In this document: positions 48,223 to 55,690 of the stretch, in pieces
How positions within the stretch are numbered: position 1 is the first letter of the stretch
Layout of the letters: every line of letters starts with the position of its first letter
Origin: Saprospiraceae bacterium
GTDB taxonomy: Bacteria > Bacteroidota > Bacteroidia > Chitinophagales > Saprospiraceae
Direction of reading: 5' to 3'
Assembly: GCA_019187365.1 (NCBI GenBank)
Contig: JABARE010000006.1
Span: forward strand, 62,001 to 126,000
DNA: 64,000 bases
Program-made: the position numbers and the translations under genes
Notes under the pieces: generated by a model
Seen by the model: the letters and a program-made list of their open reading frames with translations, nothing else
Database searches by the model: none
What the model was told of the DNA's origin: nothing

Positions 48223-49238
48223 TGGGGAGCCGATTTCCATCCCTGACCTCAGGTTTGGATAGGTTGCCTATTTTTGTTGCATTGAGAGCGCTATGCACAT
48301 CCGGATCTTCAGCCTGCCAGTGGGCTTCTGTTGTGATGATCATTGCCGTTAGCATTGCCTTTTTGTTTCCCCCCGATTTGCTGATCGCAAAGTTATTTTC
48401 CAGCTACGCCGTTCACTGGATGCTCTTCTGCCTGCTAGTAGGAATTGTTTCGCTTTTTATGGGCTATGAACGCCTCTTGTATACCTGTTTCATTTGCACC
48501 GGCGTGCTGGCCTTTTACCTGATGAATTCCTTCAACACAGATTTGAAGTTTTCAAAGCTCTCGCGACTGAATTCCATTCAGGTGCTGTTTGCGAATCCAA
48601 CCTTGAGCAACGACAGGCTCAATGAAACAATAAAGCGGCTGTTAAGTCAGGACGCCGACCTCATCGTTCTGGAAGAATTTACTCCGGAGGGCATCGAAGT
48701 GGCCACTCAGGGGCGGAGCGATTATCCACACCAATACTTGCTGCCCCGTGCAGACACCCAGGGCAAAGGCGTGTTGTCCAGGCTGCCCCTCGACGGAGCC
48801 CGGCAACGGGAATGGATGGGAAACATTGTCGTGGAGTTTGGAGTCACCTTACCGGGAAGCGACACCTTGCACGTATGCATCAGCACCCATTTGCCGCCTA
48901 TCACCATGGATGGATATCGCAAACTCGGTTCCTTTCTCGACACCCTGGCGGGCGAACTGAGCCGCCACACCTCACGGCAATTGCTCGTTGCCAATTTTAA
49001 CCTCGTTCCCTGGTCCCGCGAATTGCGGAACTTCCGAAGATTATCCGGCCTTAAAGCCAGCCGAAGGGACAACGCCGATGCCGGGCAAGCCAACAGCCCG
49101 ATAGACATCCTCAATGCGCCCAACCTCGAATTGATGTTCAGCAATGACCTCGAATGTACGGGATACAGTACGGTCGTCGATTCATCGGGCAAGACGATTG
49201 GCCTGGTGGGACGCTATCAACACAAATTTGGCTTTTAA
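48222..49238 (+). CDS. Membrane EEP-fold protein with degraded catalytic site
   Basis: The 338-residue protein has about three N-terminal membrane helices (about residues 35-110) and an endonuclease/exonuclease/phosphatase-like domain. The first metal-binding Asn (LFANPTLSND), Glu (LIVLEEF) and a His (ISTHLPP) are recognisable. The usual GDxN reads VANFN, losing the Asp, and the terminal SDH motif is missing; the chain ends GLVGRYQHKFGF. A normal phosphodiesterase activity is therefore unlikely, unless compensated. Translation is coupled to the lamin-tail protein before it. The ATG at 48222 is chosen because upstream codons overlap that gene. Confidence 0.72.
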   Translation: MGSRFPSLTSGLDRLPIFVALRALCTSGSSACQWASVVMIIAVSIAFLFPPDLLIAKLFSSYAVHWMLFCLLVGIVSLFMGYERLLYTCFICTGVLAFYLMNSFNTDLKFSKLSRLNSIQVLFANPTLSNDRLNETIKRLLSQDADLIVLEEFTPEGIEVATQGRSDYPHQYLLPRADTQGKGVLSRLPLDGARQREWMGNIVVEFGVTLPGSDTLHVCISTHLPPITMDGYRKLGSFLDTLAGELSRHTSRQLLVANFNLVPWSRELRNFRRLSGLKASRRDNADAGQANSPIDILNAPNLELMFSNDLECTGYSTVVDSSGKTIGLVGRYQHKFGF

Positions 49239-49348
49239 TACTAGTAGCCTGAGGGCTTCCAGATTGCTCTATCGTGCGGAGCGTGCTTTACGGCTGAGGT
49301 ATGCGCCGATTTGATTAATATTGTTCTCGTTCTGGTGCCGCCATCCGT

Positions 49349-50581
49349 ATGGGAAAAGAAATCAGTTGTTGGGTCTCCAGGATCGCGATCGCGATCTTTT
49401 GTACATGGGTCGGTGCAGATGCTTATGGTGCCACATCGAACCTGTCAGCAAAATCGATCAAAATCCCTTTTCGTTACGTTCAATCCTTCATCCTGGTCGA
49501 TGTGCAGATCGAACGGTTGCTGCCGCTGAAACTTATATTCGATACGGGGGCAGAGCACACCATACTTTTTGATCGACAGGTAACCGACTTGTTTGAAAAT
49601 ATTTACCAGCGCGAAATCAAAGTTATTGGTTCAGACCTTCAAACGGAGTTGCCTGCACTGCTTAGCGTGCCGGTGAGTCTGTCGTTTGGCAAAGCATTTC
49701 AATACCAAACACCGCTCATCATTTTGCAGGAGAACAATACTTCCATTTCCCGCATCATTGGTGAAAACGTTCACGGTATTCTCAGCGCTTCGAATTTCAG
49801 CAACTACCTGATCCAGATTGACTATTCCGGAAAATGGATTTACCTGCATCCCCGGTCGGAAAAAATACCAGATGCCTTTCATAAGGTGGACCTCAACATG
49901 TATAAGAACAAGCCTTATCTTGAAACGGAAATCGCACTTGCAAACGGAACCCGGCAACGCGTTCAATTGTTAATAGATACAGGTGCCAGCCTTTCCCTTC
50001 TGCTTTATCGCGATTCAACCGATCGCTATGCGATTCCCGAGGCGCTTGTACCGGCCTATCTTGGCAGTGGTCTAGGGGGTTTGTTGACAGGTTACGTTGG
50101 AAGGACCGGAGCCTTGCAAATGGGGAAGTATGTTCTCCGGGAGGTCGTATCCCACTATATGCTTGTGGAAACCCCGCTGGCGAAAGCAGAAAAGCAGGTT
50201 AAGAATGGCCTCATCGGTAACCTCGTGCTCGAGCGATTTCACGTTTATCTGGATTACTTGAGTTCAAAACTCTACTTGAAGCCCTCCAAAAAGTTCGACG
50301 CGGAAATGCCTTATGACAAGTCGGGCATGCTGATCATCTGTGGGGGAGATGATCTGCAGCGTTACATGGTCGGTTTTGTTGTTCCCGGATCGCCGGCGTT
50401 CGAAGCCGGTATCCGCGAAGACGATGAGATCCTCCGGGTCAACGGCATGCCGGTTTCCATGCTCAGTCTGGGTAAAGTGAATGGATTGTTGCAAAAGCGC
50501 GACGGTAAAAGGATCCGGCTTCTGATGCGGCGCGATGGCAGTAAATACAAATGCAGCTTCATGCTGCGTTCGATGATCTGA
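49349..50581 (+). CDS. Retropepsin-like aspartyl protease with PDZ domain
   Basis: The 410-residue protein has a signal peptide (about 1-27) and two retropepsin-type lobes. Each lobe has an active-site motif: IFDTGAEHTI near residue 64 and LIDTGASLSL near 210. A C-terminal PDZ domain (GFVVPGSPAFEAGIREDDEILRVNG) follows. Having both lobes in one chain means it can act as a monomer. Periplasmic proteases of this type are widespread in Bacteroidota; targets are unknown. It is 110 bases after the EEP-like gene. Confidence 0.88.
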   Translation: MGKEISCWVSRIAIAIFCTWVGADAYGATSNLSAKSIKIPFRYVQSFILVDVQIERLLPLKLIFDTGAEHTILFDRQVTDLFENIYQREIKVIGSDLQTELPALLSVPVSLSFGKAFQYQTPLIILQENNTSISRIIGENVHGILSASNFSNYLIQIDYSGKWIYLHPRSEKIPDAFHKVDLNMYKNKPYLETEIALANGTRQRVQLLIDTGASLSLLLYRDSTDRYAIPEALVPAYLGSGLGGLLTGYVGRTGALQMGKYVLREVVSHYMLVETPLAKAEKQVKNGLIGNLVLERFHVYLDYLSSKLYLKPSKKFDAEMPYDKSGMLIICGGDDLQRYMVGFVVPGSPAFEAGIREDDEILRVNGMPVSMLSLGKVNGLLQKRDGKRIRLLMRRDGSKYKCSFMLRSMI

Positions 50582-50605
50582 TGCCCTTCAGGATGAGGTC
50601 CGGAC

Positions 50606-50635
50606 TTGCCGTCTGACCCAGGCGGATTATTTTTG
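50606..50635 (+). promoter_or_regulatory. Bacteroidota-type promoter of isomerase gene
   Basis: TTG at 50606-50608 and TATTTTTG at 50628-50635 are separated by 19 bases. The predicted start is near 50642, just before the ATG at 50647, so the mRNA would be almost leaderless. Confidence 0.65.
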
Positions 50636-50646
50636 CGAATCATACC

Positions 50647-51654
50647 ATGAACATGAATGCCGATATGCTCGAAATGATCAGGGCCTTCCCGGAGCAGGTC
50701 CTGGAGGCGATTGGGATCGGCCGGAAGGCAGCCATCACGCCAGCAGATCCGGAAACTTCCCACGTGATGGTCTGTGGAATGGGTGGCTCGGCCATTGCCG
50801 CCGATTTTGTCGCAGGTTTTGTTCGCGACCATTGCCGGGTGCCGGTTCTAGTAAATAAAAGGTATGACCTTCCTGCTTGTGTTGATCAGCGAAGCATTGC
50901 GGTCTTGTCCTCCTATTCTGGGAATACGGAAGAGACCCTGGAAGCCTGGGAACGCGCAGGTCGCGCCGGGGCCAGAAGAATAGCTCTCAGCTCAGCGGGG
51001 GAATTGCTGCGCAGGGCGGAGTCCAACGGCCTGGAAACGGTTGTCCTTCCTTCGGGTTGGCCCTCGCCACGCGCTTGCCTGGGTTATTCCCTTGTCTTGC
51101 AACTCTTCATCTTGCTCAAGCTGGGTCTGATCGACGATTTTTTCATCGAAATTCTCGAAACGACTGTTCAGCAGCTGTCGGGTTCGAGAGAAGAGATCGA
51201 ATCCGCAGCCAGTCATCTTGCAGACTTGCTGCAACACCAGCGAATCGTCCTATACGCCCCTGACCACCTCGAACCCGCATGCCTGCGGTTCCGTCAACAA
51301 CTCAACGAAAATGCAAAAATGCTTTGTTGGCATCACGTCATCCCTGAAATGAATCATAACGAACTGGTGGGCTGGAGAGACCAGCAAGCCGGATTGGCGG
51401 CATTGTTCTTGCGGGATCGCGAGGAACTGCCCAGAATCAAGGCCCGGATGGAATTGACGCGGGAAGTCGTTGGGCACTATGCGGCTTCGAGCCTGGAAGT
51501 TTATGCACGCGGGACCTCGCACCTTGAAAAATCGATTTACCTCGTTCACCTGCTCGATTATACCAGTTACTACCTCGCCAAATTGCGCGGTGTCGACCCG
51601 GTCGAAGTGCGCGTCATCGACTTTCTGAAAGCCGAACTTTTAAAAGAGGGCTAA
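50647..51654 (+). CDS. Bifunctional phosphoglucose/phosphomannose isomerase
   Basis: The 335-residue protein belongs to the SIS-domain PGI/PMI family, which interconverts glucose-6-P or mannose-6-P with fructose-6-P. Visible signatures are VCGMGGSAIAADFV near residue 42, LSSYSGNTEETL near 87, and the C-terminal NENAKMLCWHHVIPEMNHNELVGW with its catalytic Glu and His residues. Mannose-6-P isomerisation would tie in with mannose released by the GH92 enzyme further along (inference). Its 3-prime end overlaps that of the convergent lnt gene by 41 bases. Confidence 0.92.
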   Translation: MNMNADMLEMIRAFPEQVLEAIGIGRKAAITPADPETSHVMVCGMGGSAIAADFVAGFVRDHCRVPVLVNKRYDLPACVDQRSIAVLSSYSGNTEETLEAWERAGRAGARRIALSSAGELLRRAESNGLETVVLPSGWPSPRACLGYSLVLQLFILLKLGLIDDFFIEILETTVQQLSGSREEIESAASHLADLLQHQRIVLYAPDHLEPACLRFRQQLNENAKMLCWHHVIPEMNHNELVGWRDQQAGLAALFLRDREELPRIKARMELTREVVGHYAASSLEVYARGTSHLEKSIYLVHLLDYTSYYLAKLRGVDPVEVRVIDFLKAELLKEG

Positions 51655-53416
51655 GAAGGATCCAGAGCAGGATTCCCAGGCTCAAGGCCAGTGCCAGATG
51701 GGCGACGTAGTCACCATGCTTCAGGTAAAAAGTCTCTCCGTTGGAAAAAAGCAGGGTGCCTTTCACGGCGATGCGCTCATTATAGGAAGTAGCTTCGTGC
51801 ACAATCCCCCTTGCGTCTACAAAACAGGAAATTCCCGTGTTGGCTGCTCGTGCGATGGGGCGCCTGTATTCGATGGCTCGAAGAGTGCCAAATGCCAGGT
51901 GTTGCCGGTAACCCGGCGTGTCGTCCCACCACCCGTCGTTTGTCATGATGAATATGGCTTGGGCGCCTTTGCGAATGTACTCACCCACGTAAGCTCCATA
52001 AATCGATTCGTAACAAATGACCGGCGCAATCGCCAACCCATCACTTAGAAAAACCGAGCGCTCGGGTTGCCTGCCCAGACCGTAAATGCTCCCACCCAAC
52101 TGATCCACGATGGGTTTTAGAAAGGGCAGCAATTGCCGGTAGGGAAAGGTTTCAACGCCGGGAACGAGCTTGGACTTTACATAGAGGGGGATTTCTTCCG
52201 TTCCATTGCAGACCTGAATGGCGCTGTTTTGCACTTCAAATTGTGCTGCGTTGCTGCCGGGGCGACTTTTTCGTGCGGCTGAAGTCAATGTTTCTCCGGG
52301 TGCAAATTCCCGGATGCTTCCAATCCCGCTGACCAGGCACAAGTCCGGGTTTGCAGACGCCAGCGTTCGCATGCGTTGAACACGCCAGTCTCCTTCAAAA
52401 GAATGGGTGCGCAGATATTCAAAGCTCGTCTCAGGCCAGACGATGTAACGGGTATCAGGGGTGATCTTTTGTCTGCTCAGTTCTTCAAAATTGTCCATTT
52501 GAATGTTGGGGTCCACAGCGAATTTTTCGTAATGTGGCTCGTAGTTGGGCTGTACCACAACAACTTCAACCGGAATGCCCTCAGGGTTGAGCCTCGCAAG
52601 CATGATCGCCGACCCGAGCACGGGCAATACGGCCATTGCGCACCAGCCAGCAAGCCAATGGAGCCGTTTTGAACGCCGGGACCAGGCAGCAAAGGCCAAG
52701 AGGTTCAGGCTCCAGATCCAAAGGCCGCCTCCAAATGCTCCGGTGTATTCGTACCATTGCACCCAGTCCGGAAAAAATGCCATGGCGTTCCCCAGGGAGA
52801 GCCAGGGCCATGAGATCTCCCATTGATGGTGCAGCCATTCGAAGCTCAGCCAGAAGGAAACTAAGGCCGGCAACCAGCCAGCAGCCCAACGCCTTCGCAC
52901 CCATAATGCAGCCAGCCAAACCGTCGCCATAAAAAGACTGTTGAGACCAAAGGCCACACAACCGGGCACCAGCGATGCGTTGGCAACCCAGTAGGTGGCG
53001 GCGATGTTCCATACCACAAAGGCATGGAAGGCGTGAAGGCCATGCGTCAGATACCTGCATCTCCCTTCTGAATCCAGCTCCAGCGTGGAGACGAGCAGGG
53101 GGACGAATCCTACCCAGGCAAGGGGACTGGTGTAGACAAAAGCTTTCCCTAGCAAAAGTCCACTGAGGGTCGAAAGGTAAATTGGCCTGCGGGAGCGTCC
53201 GGTATAAGCCTTCCGGAGGGCATACAGTGCACTTATAAAGACCCAAAAGCCCATGCAGAAGTAAAGCGTGAGCTGCCCCCAAAAAGGGCGGGACTGCATC
53301 TCCAGCCCGCTCCACACCGTCGCTGCACAACCGCCAAGGGCAATAATGCAAAGCAGGATCTTTTCAGTTTTTGCAGACGGCATGGTGGCGAAAGGTACGA
53401 AAAGGGGGAGTGCCAT
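51614..53416 (-). CDS. lnt: Apolipoprotein N-acyltransferase
   Basis: This inner-membrane enzyme adds the third acyl chain to lipoproteins. The 600-residue protein has several N-terminal membrane helices and a nitrilase-fold domain. The Glu-Lys-Cys triad is recognisable: Glu in [11 protein letters not shown], Lys in [14 protein letters not shown] and Cys in VICYESIYG. The motif [15 protein letters not shown] and [10 protein letters not shown] near the end are typical. It is longer than the E. coli protein (512) because of the extended N-terminal region. The gene converges on and overlaps the isomerase gene. Confidence 0.92.
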   Translation of the reverse strand: MALPLFVPFATMPSAKTEKILLCIIALGGCAATVWSGLEMQSRPFWGQLTLYFCMGFWVFISALYALRKAYTGRSRRPIYLSTLSGLLLGKAFVYTSPLAWVGFVPLLVSTLELDSEGRCRYLTHGLHAFHAFVVWNIAATYWVANASLVPGCVAFGLNSLFMATVWLAALWVRRRWAAGWLPALVSFWLSFEWLHHQWEISWPWLSLGNAMAFFPDWVQWYEYTGAFGGGLWIWSLNLLAFAAWSRRSKRLHWLAGWCAMAVLPVLGSAIMLARLNPEGIPVEVVVVQPNYEPHYEKFAVDPNIQMDNFEELSRQKITPDTRYIVWPETSFEYLRTHSFEGDWRVQRMRTLASANPDLCLVSGIGSIREFAPGETLTSAARKSRPGSNAAQFEVQNSAIQVCNGTEEIPLYVKSKLVPGVETFPYRQLLPFLKPIVDQLGGSIYGLGRQPERSVFLSDGLAIAPVICYESIYGAYVGEYIRKGAQAIFIMTNDGWWDDTPGYRQHLAFGTLRAIEYRRPIARAANTGISCFVDARGIVHEATSYNERIAVKGTLLFSNGETFYLKHGDYVAHLALALSLGILLWILLSPLLKVRLSESR

Positions 53417-53446
53417 CAGAAATCGAAAGAAACCCGGTGATTTTTG

Positions 53447-53477
53447 TTGGCCAATTGATCAGATCGAAGTAACTTTG
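53447..53477 (+). promoter_or_regulatory. Bacteroidota-type promoter of rpmE2
   Basis: TTG at 53447-53449 and TAACTTTG at 53470-53477 are separated by exactly 20 bases. The predicted start near 53484 is 12 bases before the rpmE2 ATG. Confidence 0.75.
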
Positions 53478-53495
53478 CCGTCCAAAATTTTCTTT

Positions 53496-53759
53496 ATGAA
53501 AAAAGGCATACACCCGGCATCCTACCGATTTGTCGTCTTCAAGGATTTTTCCTGCAACGAAGCCTTTTTGACGCGTTCCTGTGCCGCCACCAAGGAAACC
53601 ATCGTTTGGGAGGATGGCAGCGAATACCCGCTGGTTCGCCTGGAGATATCGTCAAAATCCCATCCATTTTTCACCGGTAAGATGAAGTTCGTCGACACCG
53701 CTGGACGGATCGACAAATTCAACAAGAAATTTGCGGGATCCAAATTTGCTAAAAGTTAA
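53496..53759 (+). CDS. rpmE2: 50S ribosomal protein L31, type B
   Basis: The 87-residue protein has the zinc-independent (type B) L31 form: [17 protein letters not shown] at the start, [24 protein letters not shown] near the end, and no CxxC ligand pair. The ATG at 53496 is clear; the frame extends upstream only by chance. A strong terminator follows its stop by eight bases. Confidence 0.95.
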   Translation: MKKGIHPASYRFVVFKDFSCNEAFLTRSCAATKETIVWEDGSEYPLVRLEISSKSHPFFTGKMKFVDTAGRIDKFNKKFAGSKFAKS

Positions 53760-53767
53760 CCCGTTTG

Positions 53768-53789
53768 CCCCGCTCATGCGGGGTTTTTT
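53768..53789 (+). terminator. Intrinsic terminator after rpmE2
   Basis: CCCCGC-TCAT-GCGGGG followed by TTTTTTATTTT. It lies between rpmE2 and the next gene, whose ATG is at 53795. The downstream gene must therefore rely on read-through or an unseen promoter. Confidence 0.85.
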
Positions 53790-53794
53790 ATTTT

Positions 53795-55003
53795 ATGAGC
53801 CATCGAAACCTCATCCTCGTTGAACCCAAAGACAGGGATCAGTTCAAACCCCTCAATTGGGCCCGGCCCGTGGCTGCCTTCCGTCTCGGCATTCTGACCA
53901 TCGCCGAGAAATGGGCGCTGCACTTTCATGCAGTCACGAGTCATGCCGCTCCGGATTACCTCGCTGGCCGGTTTCCTGCCCAGGTAGAGGAGGATAACTA
54001 TTTGGTGCCGGGAAACGCATTGCCCTCTGACGAATTGTGCTCCGTACTCTCCAAACTTGCAACGGGAGAATTCCTTGTCTGCGAAGGGCAGTGGCTTGGG
54101 GCACACCTCCGGCGCGACCAATGTCTCGAATTTCTCGAAACAGGCGATTTCCGCCCGTTTCAGCAACAGGAAGGAGGGCGACAGCTCTTCCGGGCGCTGG
54201 GCAGAAATTGGGAGATCTTCCAATGGAACGAATCGGAACTGGAGAGGGATTTTGAATACATCACCCGTGGTAGGCAATCCGTCGAACTGCCATCAGGGAA
54301 CCAATGGCATGGAAAGCGCATTTTCATCGAAGAAGGCGCCCGCGTGCTGTCGAGCAGCATCAACTCAACGACGGGCCCCATTTACCTGGGACGGGGAACG
54401 GAGATCATGGAGGGAAGCCTCATCCGTGGACCATTCGCCTTGTGCGAAGGAGCTCAGGTGAAAATGGGTGCTAAAATTTATGGTGCTACAACCATTGGAC
54501 CCGGTTGCAGAGTGGGCGGCGAATGCAACAACGTGGTGATGCAAGCCAACAGCAACAAGGCCCACGATGGGTTCCTTGGCAACAGCGCAATCGGTGAGTG
54601 GGTCAACATCGGCGCCGATTCGAATGCTTCCAATCTGAAAAATAATTACGAGGAAGTTCGGGTTTGGAATTATTCAACCGGAAATTTCGAGCCTACAGGC
54701 AGCCTATTCTGTGGGTTGATCATGGGTGATCATGCCAAATGCGGCATCAATTCCATGTTTAATACGGGTACCGTCGTAGGATATGGTGCGAACGTGTTTG
54801 GAACGGGATTTCCCAGGCCATTTATTCCCGATTTTGCCTGGGGCGGTGCCACCGGATTCTCCACCTTTGACCTGCCGAAATTTCACAGAACCGCAACCTC
54901 CGTTCTCCAGCGGCGCCAGGCAAGCTGGGAAGGAGCGGACCAGGAAATCGCCAGGTACATTTTTGAGCAGACCCGCAATTACAGGAACTGGGAATCCCAA
55001 TAA
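53795..55003 (+). CDS. GlmU-like protein with degenerate nucleotidyltransferase domain
   Basis: The 402-residue protein matches the Bacteroidota family annotated as putative sugar nucleotidyltransferase next to L31. The N-terminal half (LNWARPVAAFRLGILTIAEKW) corresponds to the nucleotidyltransferase fold, but the GxGTRM triphosphate loop is not present. The C-terminal half has left-handed beta-helix repeats (IEEGARVLSSSIN, MGAKIYGATTIGPGCRVGGE, GADSNASNLKNNY), as in GlmU acetyltransferase domains. An acyltransferase or binding role for hexosamines is possible. The ATG at 53795 is inside the T-tract side of the rpmE2 terminator. Confidence 0.82.
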   Translation: MSHRNLILVEPKDRDQFKPLNWARPVAAFRLGILTIAEKWALHFHAVTSHAAPDYLAGRFPAQVEEDNYLVPGNALPSDELCSVLSKLATGEFLVCEGQWLGAHLRRDQCLEFLETGDFRPFQQQEGGRQLFRALGRNWEIFQWNESELERDFEYITRGRQSVELPSGNQWHGKRIFIEEGARVLSSSINSTTGPIYLGRGTEIMEGSLIRGPFALCEGAQVKMGAKIYGATTIGPGCRVGGECNNVVMQANSNKAHDGFLGNSAIGEWVNIGADSNASNLKNNYEEVRVWNYSTGNFEPTGSLFCGLIMGDHAKCGINSMFNTGTVVGYGANVFGTGFPRPFIPDFAWGGATGFSTFDLPKFHRTATSVLQRRQASWEGADQEIARYIFEQTRNYRNWESQ

Positions 55004-55008
55004 GCCCC

Positions 55009-55683
55009 GTGGAGGCGGTTCACATCAGCGGATTTCAGAAATTTCTCAGTCATCTCGGCGACATCTGCCTGGAATCCATTTCAACGCCTTTTCATCCCGT
55101 ATTGAAACTCTACTTGTCGCGGGGCGAATTTAAACTGGTGAGCCATGGAGCCATCTACAGTTATGGCCTGCACTATTATCACTTTGTCGAGGCCTTCCAC
55201 CGGCTTCGCCTGCGCGACCGCTCGCTGCAAAAGGCCCTGGTCCTGGGCTTGGGTTTTGGCAGCATTCCCCGAATCCTCGAAAAGAAATTTGGCATTGCCC
55301 TTTCAACCGACATCGTGGAAATCGATCAGGGCATCATCGGGCTATTTGAAAAATACCGAAATCAGGTGTGCTCTGCCAGATCCGTGGTCTTCTGTGCCGA
55401 CGGGGTTGAATTCCTGTGCGGTGCTCCGCACCGGTACGACCTCATCTGCATGGATATCTTTGAGGACCGGATAGTACCTGCGGCTTTTGAACGCGAAGGT
55501 TTTTTGCGCGATCTGTCACGAGCCCTGTCGCCAGGGGGGCTATTGCTCTATAACCGCCTCAACGTGACCCTGGAAGATCAAAAGGCCAATGAAAATTTTC
55601 TTAGTGATTTTCGCAAGGTATTCCCAGATGGATACGCACTTAAACTTGCATACAACTGGATCCTGGTAGCAGAGGCGCCCTGA
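55009..55683 (+). CDS. Spermidine synthase-like methyltransferase-fold protein
   Basis: The 224-residue protein begins at a GTG six bases after the GlmU-like stop. It carries a Rossmann SAM-binding motif (ALVLGLGFGSIPRILEK) near residue 75 and DIVEIDQGII as motif II. An acidic DLICMDIFED stretch follows near residue 145. The arrangement resembles spermidine-synthase-like proteins, but the polyamine-binding signature is not evident, so methyl- or aminopropyl-transfer cannot be chosen. It is probably co-transcribed with the GlmU-like gene. Confidence 0.78.
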   Translation: MEAVHISGFQKFLSHLGDICLESISTPFHPVLKLYLSRGEFKLVSHGAIYSYGLHYYHFVEAFHRLRLRDRSLQKALVLGLGFGSIPRILEKKFGIALSTDIVEIDQGIIGLFEKYRNQVCSARSVVFCADGVEFLCGAPHRYDLICMDIFEDRIVPAAFEREGFLRDLSRALSPGGLLLYNRLNVTLEDQKANENFLSDFRKVFPDGYALKLAYNWILVAEAP

Positions 55684-55690
55684 CAGACGA

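Noticed and set aside
49760..49776. Palindrome-like GTGAAAACGTTCAC resembling the repeat family
   Set aside because: Only the ACGTTC core is shared and it lies in the aspartyl protease frame; treated as chance.
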